From NCBI RefSeq assembly GCF_020360975.1, contig NW_025408668.1:7998001-8062000 (forward strand): 64,000 nucleotides of DNA. Reading direction: 5' to 3'. Below are positions 1 through 11,585 of this stretch, piece by piece. Source of the stretch: Hirsutella rhossiliensis (Eukaryota; Ascomycota; Sordariomycetes; Hypocreales; Ophiocordycipitaceae). The translations under genes were made by a program, and so were the position numbers. The stretch's first letter is position 1, and each line of letters starts with the position of its first letter. The notes under the pieces are model-generated. The model had not been told where the DNA came from. It made no database searches and saw only the letters and a list, made by a program, of their open reading frames with translations.

Positions 1-1105
1 ACTTAGCAGAAAAGGCTCTAGGTAGGCCGTATAGGTCTTCCTAATACGGTCAGTTATATAACCTCTAAGGAGCTGTCGAGGTCTCGAGCTTTAAAGCCAC
101 TGCCTAGGAGTCTCTTCCTCTCGAAGAGAGATTAGCTTTACGGCACTAACGGATTCCGTTATCGCCGTACGAGCAGCCGTTAGTAGCTTCGTTTCGTAGA
201 GGTATTCCTTCTGGTGACTCTCGTAGTCGCCTAAGGTAGCAGAAAAAGCTCTCTATTATATAGAGGTTAGCTCGGAGAAGAGGGTAGCTCCCTCTATAAA
301 GTCCGTCGCCCTAGGACGAAGAGGGGGCTTAAGAGGGTCCTGCTTATTAGAGAAGACTAAATTATAGATAGTTCTGTCTACACGAGCCCGTAGCTCTTTT
401 ACCCACTTATCCTAATCTTAGGGCTCTATAAGAATCGTCCTACGGACCGTAGGGACGGCAGAGGAGTCGATTTTTATCATCGTTGCGGAAAGAGGGGGCA
501 GAAAAGTCGGTTAAAAATCGGCTTTTCTAGTAAGAGGGTAAAAGGAGCGAGGATGTAAGAAGGGTGCCTTTTGCAGCAGCCGGAAGGTATAGGAATACTA
601 TTCCTCCCGGGCTTATAACTCTCGCGTAGAGAGATGCGAGAAGTGCATAAAAATACACGAAGGTGAAATTAGAAGTAAGGGGTCGGATAGGCAGGGCAGA
701 GGGATTTGATTCTTGCGGGGGCAGCAATAAAGGTAGGGGAGTGATTGTTGTATTTCCTTGATTGTCCTTCTTTCCTCTATCTAACGCCCCTCTTTATACC
801 CTTCTAGCATCTTAATTAACAAAGAAGATCCTGCTTAAAGAAGCTACTAATGTCCTTTCGACTACCGAGCTTTTTGCCGGTTTTTCCCCTCCTTTCTAGC
901 CGTTGCCGGCACATCCGTCTTATCTCTCGCCACCTCTATAAGAAGCTATCGCCACTTCTGCTTCCCCTTATGCCCCCACCCTCCTTTCTGCACCTCTTTT
1001 CAGCTCCTTCTTCCTTCTTCTATACCGGGTGTTTTTTAGCTTCCTTAGTCCCTCTTACTAAGGGATATCTCCGAGAACTGCGAAATCAGGCCACGCTTCG
1101 CGACA
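1..1105 (-). mobile_element. Copia-1 retrotransposon, copy c: 5' LTR plus gag start (truncated by window edge)
   Basis: Positions 1-619 match, nearly base for base, the reverse complement of the gag end of the complete Copia-1 copy at 35.4-41.8 kb and the plus strand at 61.9-62.5 kb. 620-1105 is the LTR. The element therefore reads leftward and continues outside the window. The gag N-terminal part (frame visible near 1-480 on the minus strand) carries RIP-type stops. The primer-binding site is at 606-619, reading GTTATAAGCCCGGG on the minus strand. The base pairs after the LTR (1106-1110, atact) are the candidate target duplication; its partner is not in the window. This copy keeps more TG/CA than its surroundings, so it is younger or less mutated. 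Confidence 0.85.
620..1105 (-). repeat. Copia-1 LTR, 486 bp
   Basis: Homologous to 35398-35873, 41267-41752 (same 486-bp length) and 56631-57105. The outer end keeps the unmutated LTR terminus: read on the minus strand it starts TGTCGCGAAGCG, where the other full copy has TATCGCGAAGCG after RIP. The inner end abuts the primer-binding site. An ATG-started frame on the plus strand at 850-1116 is antisense to the LTR, has no family resemblance, and is treated as a shadow. Confidence 0.85.
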
Positions 1106-1189
1106 ATACTAGGTAAATATAGGCTTAGTACTAAGCTAGTTAACTAGTCCTTAAACTAAACTATAGCCTTAGGATTTAAAACTAAAGGA

Positions 1190-4100
1190 GGGTACTTAGA
1201 AAAACCTAATTATTATTAACCTTACTTATTAGCTTTAAGCGGCACTAACTAATAACTAAGGCGGAATATATCTTTCCTAGGAAATATAAAACTAAATCTT
1301 ATTTACTTAGGATAAAGGGCTAGAAGATAAGAATACTACTACTAATATAAGAAAAAAAACTAAAGAAATAAAAGATAAGATCTTATTTATTCTTAATATA
1401 ATAAAAGCGGAACCTATTAAACTAAGTAGTTTGCTTAGAATACTAAGGAACTAGTTAACTATAAGAGCGGCGCTATAAACTAAAATATTAAATCTAATAA
1501 AGCTATCTTAGTTTATATATACTTAGATATTTATCTTTAGAACTAAAAGCCTAAACTAACTATTAAACGTATATATAAACTTTAGTATAGCCCGCTCTAT
1601 AATTAAAGAAGACTAGCTTAACTACTTTAATAATATAACCCTTAATATAACCTAGTAGGTCTTACTATCTAGTATAAGGAAAAGCTAAACTAAGGGTTAA
1701 ACGACCTTAATAATTAATATCCTAGGGAAATAAAGAATAGGATTTAAGTTTAAGTAATTTACTATTAGCGCCTAGGTAGTTTAGACCTTATTTATAAGAT
1801 TATTACTTAAATAAGATTTCTTAATACTAAACGAAGTTAATATCCTAAACTTTAAAGGAATAATATCTATTAGCTTATATAGTAACTTAATAGTTATAGC
1901 TTACTTAACTTAATAAAGCTATATAATTTATTATTAAGTTATATACTAAGCTAATATTAACGTCCTTATATATAAGATAGAACGCTTATTAGTATAGATT
2001 AAGGATATACTAAGGGATTATAACTTAGTGTTTTTTCTAAGAGACTTATTATTAGCTTATAACTTAATCTAAGGTATAACTTTAGTTATAGCGGTTAATA
2101 CTACCGCTCGCTACGTCCGATTTAAAAAAGGATAATACTTAGGAATACTAATAGACCTTAGCGACGAAATATAGTTTTTATAGATCGACCTACCTAAGGA
2201 AACCCTAGCTAGGGTAACTCTAACTAAAGAGCTAGCTATATAGAAGACTATAAAATATAGCGAACTATACTAAGATACTAATATATTAAAAGAAACCTTA
2301 AAAGAAAGGAGCCCTAAGTCTATTAAAAGGGAACTCCCTTTATAAATATATAGATAGACTTTAAACTATAAGATTAGGATTTTATAAGACTATAGCCTCT
2401 TAAAAATAACTACTTTAAAGGACGTTAAAATCTATAATTAAGACCCTATATTTATAGAAAAGATCTAATATATAGTTACCTCCTTCCTAACCTTATAAAA
2501 GGACTAAGGTACTATTAAGGTCTACTTAGACTACTATATATATATTCTATTAATAGAAAATTAATACTTATAAAAACTAGCTTTTAAGGCTTACTTACTT
2601 AGCTAGAAAGATAAGGCGCTAATCGACTAAACCTATAAGGACTTATACTAAAAGGGGCGTATAAAATAAGCTATAAAGGTAACCCTATTCGCTTACCTTA
2701 TATTTATAGTCTAGAGAACTATATATAGTAATAGAAAGGGCTAAATAGTAATAGACCTACGCGCTCTTAATAGTATAGCTATCTTAGACGCTTACTTAAT
2801 ACTACTTTAAAAAGATATAATCTAAAAGCTATAAGGGAAACGCTTTATTTTCGCTATAAACGCTTAGTCTTTCTTTTATTAGTTCCTTATCTATAAGGAG
2901 TATTAAGAAAGGTTTATAGTAATTAGCTATAAAGGCTTAGAATAACTAACGGTAGCCCTAATAAAATATAAGAACTTACTTATATATAACTAATAATTTA
3001 TAGACTAAATCCTCTAAGAATATATAAAATATTCCTTTAAGTATATCGATAATATTATAATATACTTAGATATAGAAAATAACTATATTTATTACTTTTA
3101 AGCTATCTTTTAACTCTTTATAGACTATAACCTAGCTTTAGCTAAATTAAAATTATTCCTAAGCTACTTATCTATAAAACTATTAGGATTTTAAGTTAAT
3201 AGTATTAGCCTAGTAAATACTAAAAAATAAGTATAGATATTATAGAATATAGAGTTTCTAAATACCTTATAAGTACTAGAAAAGTAGCTCGGCTTAGTTA
3301 ACTAGCTATAGTACTTAGTAGCTTACTTCTCTTAAAAGGTAAAAGCGCTTTAAGTTTAAAAAATAGTAATACTTAAGGAAGTATAAGATAGTTAAGCGCT
3401 ACTTAAAGGATCGGTAAGGAGTAAATATACCTTTAAGGTAACGTACTAATTATCCTTAGTAAAAGAATAAGCCTTTTAAGATATTATAAACGCTCTTATA
3501 AAACTAATATAGCTATATTATTTTAACCTATAATAGCTATTATTCCTATAAATCGACGCTATTTATAAGCTAAGCTTTATAGTAATAGCCTTTTACTTAG
3601 TACTAAGGGTAAACTAGAACCTTAGAAGAACCCCGCCCTAAATAAGTATCTAGCTAATCCTTTACCTTAGTAAATACTTAACTAGTAAAAAGCTTAAATA
3701 CTAGCTTACTAAACTTAAAGTTACTTATCTTTCCTAGGCTTATTAAAAGCTCTAGTTATATATTATCTTTACTTTACTATTAAAGGTCGTTATACTAACT
3801 AACTATACTACTATAAGCGTAATCTTAAAGTAAATATCGCTATTTACTATTAATATAAAGACGAATAATTAGCTTATACTTACTTTATAGTACCTTAGCT
3901 AGTTTTACTTAGAAGTCTATTATATTCCTAGAACTATAAATATCCTTACTAATATACTATCTTAACTATTATTTATAATACCTAGGAAATATAAACTTAG
4001 GGAATTAGACTACGTTTAAGAAAATAAAGCGCTAGTTAAATATATATATATAGTTATAAAATCCTTTATTTAACCTAACCTATACTAAAAGATCTAAGAA

Positions 4101-5540
4101 GTATATATAGAAGAACCTAGGTAAGCTAGTATATTAAAGTAGCTTAAAAGTAATAAGTCCTAGGTCGGTCTCTTATTTATTTAGTAAAATAGGTTACTTT
4201 ACTTAGTTAAGTCTAAAGGTTATTATTAGCTTTATATCCTTACTACCTATACTAAGGAAATTATAGCTAATAACTATACGCGTAAATTTTACCTTAGATA
4301 GTAAAGGATATAAAAAGAGTTATCCTTTATATTTATTATTACTAGCTTTAAGAAACTTATTAATAGCTTTATTAATAAGTATAACGCTTACTATAGGAAC
4401 TAAACTAACTAGTTAAAGGCCTTTAATAAGTTAGTTTTAATTACTTCCCTAGCCTTACTTTTTTATATAATTACTATAGATTTAATAATAAGGCTCTTAG
4501 ACGTCCTTATAAACTAAACTCTATAAATACTACTTATTAAGGTCTATTATAGTATACTATTAATAGTAACTAATAAGTTCTTAAAAATAAGGCTCCTTAT
4601 CTTAAGCTATAATTAGTTTACTATAAAGGACTAAGCTAAGGTACTATTTACTAAGTTAATACGCTATAACTAAGAGATTCCTACTTAAATTATCTTTAAC
4701 TAAGACCCTAAGTTCCTTTTAGCGTTTTAAAAAGGACTATAGATAGCGTATAGGTCTAAGTTACTAGTATCTATAGCTTAGTATCCCTAGACTAATAGCC
4801 TATTAAAATAGCGTAACTAATTAGTTAAAACTATACTTTAGTTTTTTATAACTAACTTCTTATCCTATTAATAAGTTAATATATTACTATTACTTTAATT
4901 TACCTTTAATAACTCTTACTCCTTAGTAATTAGTATCTCTTTAAGTAAGCTACTAACTAAGATATAAATAGATAATAGTAAGCGATACCTTAGAGAAGGC
5001 CCTTTATAAATAGATAAGGAGATACTTTAAGACTAAGCTAGGACCTTAATTACTTTAGCTTAAGCGGGAATAAAAAAGTAGTATAACGTAAAGTACTAAG
5101 CGCTAAAATTTAAGCCTAGAGATTAAGTATAACTCTAGCTAAGAAAAGGATATAGCGTAGCTAATAAATAGGTAGTAAAGTTAAAGGAACGCTATATAAG
5201 ACTATTTAAAGTCCTTAAACGGATCGGCTATCTAGCTTACTACCTTAACCTAGCTAGATCCTTAAATATCTATAATATTATTTTTATTATATAGCTATAG
5301 CTAGCTAAATAACTAAACGCCTAACCTAGCTTAGAACCTAATACTAACTACTAGGAAGTTAAAAGAACCCTTAACTTTAGAACTTATAAATATAGCTAAG
5401 GGACCGCTTATATAAAATACCTTATTAGCTAAAAAGGCTAGCTAAGCAGCTATAATTCCTAGGTAGCCGCTAAGGATATTATTGCTAAAGACCTTATTAA
5501 AGAATTTAATATATAGTAAGGAGCGTTATAAGGTTATATT
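1190..5540 (+). pseudogene. Gypsy-B retrotransposon pol (protease region, RT, RNase H, integrase, degraded chromodomain)
   Basis: On the plus strand, reading TAA/TAG as mutated Gln/Trp, a long Ty3/Gypsy polyprotein can be followed. A protease-like segment lies near 1.7-2.1 kb. The RT has the LRALN..DAY stretch near 2.76 kb and the catalytic box YIDN at 3042-3053, where the family has YVDD/YIDD. RNase H and the connection domain follow (3.2-3.9 kb). The integrase core has its second Asp in NQDPKF near 4.70 kb, and its Glu appears as Lys. A C-terminal GPF/chromodomain-like stretch (YIKYLIS) sits near 5.40 kb. No gag and no LTR were found; the left side ends close to the Copia-1c LTR. The protein would act in cDNA synthesis and integration; this copy is dead. 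The strand and family are well supported, the ends are approximate. Confidence 0.75.
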
Positions 5541-6268
5541 ACTTATACTTAGAAGCTTTATATACGCGCTATATAATAGTATAAGCTATTATAGCTAAGG
5601 GAGAAATAATAGTATATAGTACGCGCTATTATTATTTATTCTCTTAAAAGTCTAAGAATAGGTTAACTAGCTAATAAGTATTAATAAGCTACTTATAGCG
5701 AATAGTAATTTAATTTTATATTTTAGTACCTATATTTATTTTTATTTTAAGAACCTAATTTCCTTATCCTTTTACGCTTTCTTTTCTATACTAAACCGCG
5801 CTCCTCTTATACTTATATTTAAGGTTCCTACTATCTAAGGCTATAAGTATTATAGTAAAGACTTAGTATTTTACTAGTATTTCTCTAACTAAATCTACCG
5901 CTAACTACTACGCTTAAGCTTTAAGGGATTCTATTAAGTAGTTTAATTATATAAGAATAAGGTAGAGCTCTTCTATAACCTTAAGTCTAATATAGCTGCT
6001 TTTACTAAGTAAAAATAGGATAATTATAGTATATATACTAACTACTATAACCTTTTTACTAAAGAAAGATACGATCTTAATATAGGCTTAATAGAAAATA
6101 GTATATATTATACCCTTTTATTTCTTCCTTTATTTAAAGCTTATAACTTATATAAATATAACTAGCTATACCTTTTTACGCTTTATAGCGCCGCTACTTA
6201 TTATATTACTACTATAACTCCTATAACTACTTAAACTAGTAAGAATATAATATTAACTATCTAACTAT
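5541..6268. other. AT-rich sequence without a recognisable gene
   Basis: Lies between the end of Gypsy-B pol and the Gypsy-A1 5' LTR. It may hold the Gypsy-B 3' end, but no second LTR copy is present to prove it. The last five bases (6264-6268, ACTAT) are the left target-site duplication of Gypsy-A1, so this stretch was once continuous with 13234 onward. Confidence 0.5.
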
Positions 6269-6300
6269 TATAAGAGTCTTTAACTATTATAGGTAATAGG

Positions 6301-6318
6301 CTTAGGCCGCGGCCTAAG
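6301..6318. promoter_or_regulatory. Perfect 18-bp palindrome in the Gypsy-A LTR
   Basis: CTTAGGCCGCGGCCTAAG is its own reverse complement. The same site recurs in the other Gypsy-A LTRs: intact near 20108, with one change in the 13.08 kb and 26.89 kb LTRs, and more decayed in the minus-strand copies. It lies about 58 bp upstream of the TATA box, a plausible place for a dimeric transcription-factor site (inference). Confidence 0.5.
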
Positions 6319-6375
6319 CTATATAGTTATATACGGAGGGCCGGATCCCGTAAGTATAGGGGCGGGCTAGCCGCG

Positions 6376-6383
6376 TATAAAAG
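6376..6383 (+). promoter_or_regulatory. TATA box of the Gypsy-A LTR
   Basis: TATAAAAG follows a GC-rich GGGCTAGCCGCG segment inside the 5' LTR, the expected position for the pol II promoter that makes the genomic RNA. The 3' and A2 LTRs carry TATAGAAG or TATAAAAG at the same place. Confidence 0.55.
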
Positions 6384-6479
6384 AGCTCTATATAGCTTAT
6401 TAATATTATCCTACGGACGGCACCTACGTATATGCCTCTGCCTACTCTATAATAGTATAAGCTATTAACTAATAGATCT

Positions 6480-7650
6480 AATAGATATCTCCCCGGAAAG
6501 GGTGCCGCTTTCCTAAGGGAGCACCCCGCTACCCCCTAGGCGGATAGGAAGTATTGCAGCTATCCTAGAAGCGATTAGAAGCGCGACGGCTAGCGAGAAG
6601 AACGAGGTTCTCGCTGCACTAAGGGAGCCGTCTACGAGACTAGCGTTAACCCCTATGACCTTAGCAATACCGGTTACGGCGGCGGCACTACCGATATAGA
6701 AGCCGCTTTCCTAGCCGACTTAAGACGGTAAGCCTAAGTCCTTCTATTTCTTCCTTAGCCGGCTATAGACGAAGTTTATAATAGACGAGAAATAGGGCCT
6801 AAACGGCTATCGTAATATAGCGTAGTATTCGCTCCTCTATACGCTGCCGGAGCCCTAGATATAGCGGATCTCCGGATTCTAGGATAAGGGCGGCCCTAGA
6901 GGTAGACGCGACCTATAGGACTTCTTCTAATACCTTATATATACGTTCGGCAACGTATAGGAGTAGGAGAAGGCGTAGGATAAGCTACGGACCCTTAAGT
7001 AAAGGGACGGGCAGACCTTTAGCGAATTCCTCCTTAACTTCGAAGAGACGCTCTTACGAGTAGCGGGAACCACGGTATAGGAAGATAGCGCGAAGCTTAT
7101 ATAGTTATAGAACTCGATTACGCCGGCCCTATAGGAGCTGCTTATCCCCGTAATTATACCTACTAACTATAGCGAGTATATAAGCCGGTTAATAAAGGTA
7201 GTATAGGGCTACGAGTAGACGCCGCGTTTCTAGAAGCTTCGTAAGCGCACGCCGTATAGCGGTAATAGGATCACCGCCCCTCTATAAAAGGAATAGCCGA
7301 CTATCGATACTAACGGAGACACCCTAATATCGGCTACCCGCACGGACCGAGCTAAACGCGGTAGGAAGTCGTCTTCGAATATCCCCTATACTATCCCGCT
7401 CTCTAAGCAGTAGGCGAAGTAGGTAACGAGCGAGGAAATCGGGAAAAGGAAGGCTAACGGCCGCTGCCTACGTTATAGCGCGTCTATATACTTTATATTA
7501 AAATGCCCTTCCTTTTAGCTAAGCGGCCTATAGTAGTTCGAGTAGCGAAGATAGAACCGCTCCTTGCCTTAGACGACGAAGAGGACTCCGCTCCCTTAGG
7601 CCTAGAGGAAAAAGAGTAGCTCCGGAGCAAAGACGGGCTCTAGAGCCCTA
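6480..7650 (+). pseudogene. Gypsy-A1 gag, RIP-inactivated
   Basis: A Gag-type capsid frame is readable after allowing RIP stops. There is a Pro/Ala-rich N-terminus, then a capsid-like region near 6.72-7.22 kb (stretch PKSFYFFLSRL, later GQTFSEFLLNFEETLLRV), then a basic/Ser-rich tail. A Cys/His zinc-knuckle-like segment (near 7.47-7.52 kb) has lost ligands. Gag would package the RNA into virus-like particles. It is followed directly by the protease, as in other Ty3/Gypsy elements. Confidence 0.7.
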
Positions 7651-10600
7651 ATTACTAGCACTAGTAAAGAAGAAGGAGGAATTATCCGCCCGTATAGAAG
7701 AGGAGCCTACTTTAATATAGGTTATAGTTAATAACTCCTTGCCTATCGCCGCCTTTATAGACGAGGGCTACTAGTGCTACGCCGTAGTTAACGAGGCGCT
7801 TATACGAGAGATATAAGTGCTAGTAGAAAAGATCGCCCTAAGGCGAGTAAAGGGCGCCTTAGGCGTAATAGAGGGTACGGTAATTAAGGGCATTACGTAG
7901 CTAGCTATAGAGGTCAACGGTTACCGTAAGCTTATCGTGGCCTATATAATCCCTTAACTAGAGTTTCCCTTAATCCTCGGGAAACCCTAGTTATTATATA
8001 CGGAGTTATACTCGGTTCCGTACTAGGAGAAGCTATAGTTTAGGCCTACGTAACGGTAGGTCTACTACGACGACGGTTCTATAGGCGTAGGACTAAGCGT
8101 GCGAGCCTTATACTCGGTATAAGAAGTCCTTGCCTCTATCTTTATAGGAACCGTGCGACGGTTAGAGCGGGAGGAAGGCTAGGTAGCGGCTAACGTAGCG
8201 GTCTATATAGTTAGCTTAGCGGATATCGATAAGGCCCTTTAGGCAAAGAAGCTAAAGTCGCCCTCTAAGCTATAGTAGTAGATACCGGAGCGCTTTTACG
8301 ACCTCCTACCGCTATTTAAGTCCTAGGAAGCGGATAAGCTTAACCTATATAAGCTAGGGGTAGACTATAAGATCGTACTCCGTACTAATAAGAAGGGGTA
8401 GGAACTGCCCGTACTATTCGGACCGCTATATAGTATATTATACCTAGAACTACTAGTACTAAAGAAGACGCTAAGGGACCTCTTAGATAAGGGTTTTATT
8501 TAAGTAAGCAGCTCCGAAGTAGGAGCGCCGGTCCTATTTATACGTAAACTAGGGGGCGGGATATAGTTCTATTGCGACTATAGGGCTATAAACGCAATTA
8601 CGAGGCCGGACCGCTACCCCTTACCCTTAATCTTAGATACGCTCTATAACCTTTCGAAGGCGAAGTAGTTTACGAAGCTAGATATAAAATAGGCGTTCTA
8701 TAAGGTACGGATCTCGGAGGGTAATAAGTAAAAGATAGCGTTTTATATACGCTATAGCTTATTTAAGTAGCTTATAACGCCCTTCGGCCTCTTAGGAGCG
8801 CCCGCTACCTTCTAGCGTTATATTAATAACGTGCTTTAGGACTTCCTCGATAAGTTCGCCTCTATATATATAAATAATATCCTTATCTATATAAGCAGCT
8901 CCTACGAGGACTATATACGGAAAGTATAGAGGGTCCTAGAGCGCCTCTAACTTTATAGGCTCTACCTCGACCTAGATAAGTGCGAATTTAAGGTTAAGAG
9001 GGTTAAGTACCTAGGCTTTATTATCTACGCCGGTATAGGTATATAGGCGGATCCCGTAAAGATCTAGGCGATTCGGGACTAGGCTGCCCTAACTACGTAG
9101 ATAGGCGTACGGAGCTTCCTTAGGTTCGCGAACTACTATAGGATATTTATTAAGGGCTTCTCCTATATTATAATGCCCTTAAACGAGATTACTAGGAAGC
9201 GGACCGCCTTTCGCTAGGGGCCCGTATAAGAAGGAGCGTTCCGCACGCTTAAGGACCTATTCTCTTAAGCCCCGGTGCTACTCTAGTAGGACTTCGACCG
9301 GTCTACGTTAGTTAAAGCGGACTATAGCGGCTAGGCACTTAGAGGAACGCTCTCTTAGGAGGTAGACGGGCGGAAGTAACTAGTAGCGTTCTACTCCTAT
9401 AAGCTAACCCTAGTAGAGCGGAATTACGCTATTTACGATAAGGAGATACTAGCGATTATTAGCTACCTTAAGTAATAGTAAGTAGAGCTCCGGAGCTATA
9501 AGAGCTTCGAGGTTCTTATAGACTATAGGAACCTCGAGTACTTTATAACCCGCTAGCACCTCTTAAAGCGGTAAGCCCGCTAGGCGGAGTATCTCTTACG
9601 CTTTAACTTCTTAATTAAGTACTAGCTAGGGCGGGACTCTATAGTCCTAGATACGCTTTCCCGGAGGGATTAAGACCGGCCGATAGGAGCGGATATTAAG
9701 GCCCGGGATCTATAGCTTATCCCGTAAGAAGCGCTATAGACTTATATAGGAGCTTCCCTAGTAGAGGAAGGCGCGGCGCTAACGGATAAGCCTTCCCCTA
9801 TACCTTCGCCTTAGCCCGGCGAGGAGGGATAGACCGGCCTAGGGGCGTATACGGCGCGGGTGTTCTAAGATAAGGTCCTCTAGCGCTTATAGGATAGGAT
9901 ATCGTTTTTAGACCGCACCTACGAGAGCGTGCGCCGCGCCGTTAAGTCCGGCGCTTAATACCTCGATCCGAAGCTAAAGCTAAAGGTATAAGTAGCCGAC
10001 TATTATATCGACCTACGGGGGCACCTACGTTAGCGGGGGAGACTATAGGTGCCGGGCGCGCCGTATACTATAGAAGCTAGGGAGAAGGATAGACCGCCGG
10101 AGCTAGACGAATAGAACGAGCTCCGAGGAAGCCAGTCAGCTCGTCTATAACTCTAGTATCGTAGGCTACCTAGGTAGGCAGGGCATAGTAGTAGGCCCTC
10201 ATGGGATTTCTACTAGCCCCTCCTATAGTACTACGTTCGCCGCTTCCTCTATAACTACGATATCTATAGCCGCACTAAGATTTAGAGGGCGTAGCTTAAG
10301 GGGCTACTTAAGTAGCTTCCGGTGCCTAACTAGTTCTATACGTATATATAAATAGACTTTATAACGGACCTCTTACTTATAGAGGGCGGCAACCGCTATA
10401 TATAGGTAATTAAGGACCGACTTAGTAAGTCTATAGTATTAAAGCCGATGCTATCTATAAATACGGAGTCTTATATAAAGCGCTTCCTATAGTGCTAGGC
10501 CCGCTTATATAGCTAGCTAGCCTTTATTATAAGCGATAGGGGATCGAATTAGACTAGCCGCTTTTAGTAGCACCTATACTAGCTACTTTAGATTATATAG

Positions 10601-11440
10601 CTACTTAGTACGGTATATTACCTATAGACCGACGGAGGGCCTAAGAGGGTTAACTAGGAAGCGTAGGCTTACTTATAGGCCGTCGTAGCCCGCAACTAAG
10701 TAGACTAGGACCGTTAGCTCCCCGCGGCTTAACTTACGTTAAATAGTAAACTATATACCTCTATTAAGATAGCCCCTTTCTTTATAATATATAGCTTCGA
10801 ACTACCCTTACTAGTTCCCTTTACTATAGGCGTAGTAGCGGAGTAGTATAGTAATTTATTACTAGAGGGCCGCGCCTCTGCGTTTATATAAAAGCTATAG
10901 GAGACTACGGATTATTATTAATCCGCGATAGCCGCCGCGGCGTAAGATTAAGAGCGGCACGCTAATAAGACTAGGGCCCTAGTAGATAGGTTTACGGTAG
11001 GAGATAAGGTATAGCTAGACCTCCGTAACTATAGGTCGGCACGGCTAAAGAAGAAGCTTAACTAGCTATACGTAAAGTTTACGGTACGGAGGGTTATTAG
11101 CCCGTAGGTTATAGAGCTCGATAGTCTCTTAATAGGGGTCTATAATAAGATTAACGTAGACCTCCTTTATAGAGCCTCCTCTAACCCGCTACCCGGATAA
11201 GAGGCAGCGGACGCTTAACTACCTATAATTAAAGTAGAGGGAGAGGACGAGTTTAAGGTTAAAGAGATATAGGCCGCGCGCTAGAAAAAGGTCGGTAAGG
11301 GGAAACGCTAGGAGGTCCTTATTAAGTAGCGCGGGTATCTCGACCTTATATAGGAACCTATACGTAAGTTTATAGGAACTATAGCCCTCGATAAGTTCGA
11401 AGCCTTATTTAGAACGGTAGATAAGAACGATAAACTAATA
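7650..11440 (+). pseudogene. Gypsy-A1 pol: protease, RT, RNase H, integrase, chromodomain
   Basis: The protease active site is near 7.76 kb and reads Asp-Glu-Gly, not the usual Asp-Thr/Ser-Gly. RT spans about 8.28-9.0 kb with [15 protein letters not shown] and TKLDIKQAFYKVRI; the catalytic box reads YINN at 8866-8877, where YVDD/YIDD is expected and TG-to-TA changes explain both Asn. RNase H follows (9.25-9.65 kb). The integrase core (10.0-10.9 kb) shows IDFITDLL, then ISDRGSNQTSRF, and TDGGPKRVNQEA with Lys where the catalytic Glu belongs. A chromodomain (LIKQRGY near 11.32 kb, then ALDKFEALF) ends the protein and would steer integration to heterochromatin. Many in-frame TAG/TAA make it non-functional. 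Confidence 0.9.
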
Positions 11441-11585
11441 GACTACCGATAGTAGCCTAGGCTAGGACTATAAAGTAGGTATAGCGGAGGGGGCAGTTAC
11501 GGTAATATAGGTAATATAAGCGTAATAGTATAAGCGGAGATAAAAATAGCGTTTATTACGGGGCAGAGCCCCTAGACTACCTAGG

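Larger units (their letters stand above)
6269..6454 (+). repeat. Gypsy-A1 5' LTR (186 bp)
   Basis: Starts TATAAGAGTC and ends CTATAATA. It matches the other Gypsy-A LTRs over the full 186 bp. It contains a perfect 18-bp palindrome and a TATA box, listed separately. The interior begins at 6455 with GTATAAGCTATTAACTAATA, the presumed primer-binding region; I could not assign the tRNA. Confidence 0.95.

Noticed and set aside
527..727. 66-codon minus-strand ORF
   Set aside because: Crosses the leader/LTR junction of Copia-1c with no gag similarity; chance frame.
850..1116. 88-codon plus-strand ORF
   Set aside because: Falls within the Copia-1c LTR on the antisense strand; not preserved in the other LTR copies.
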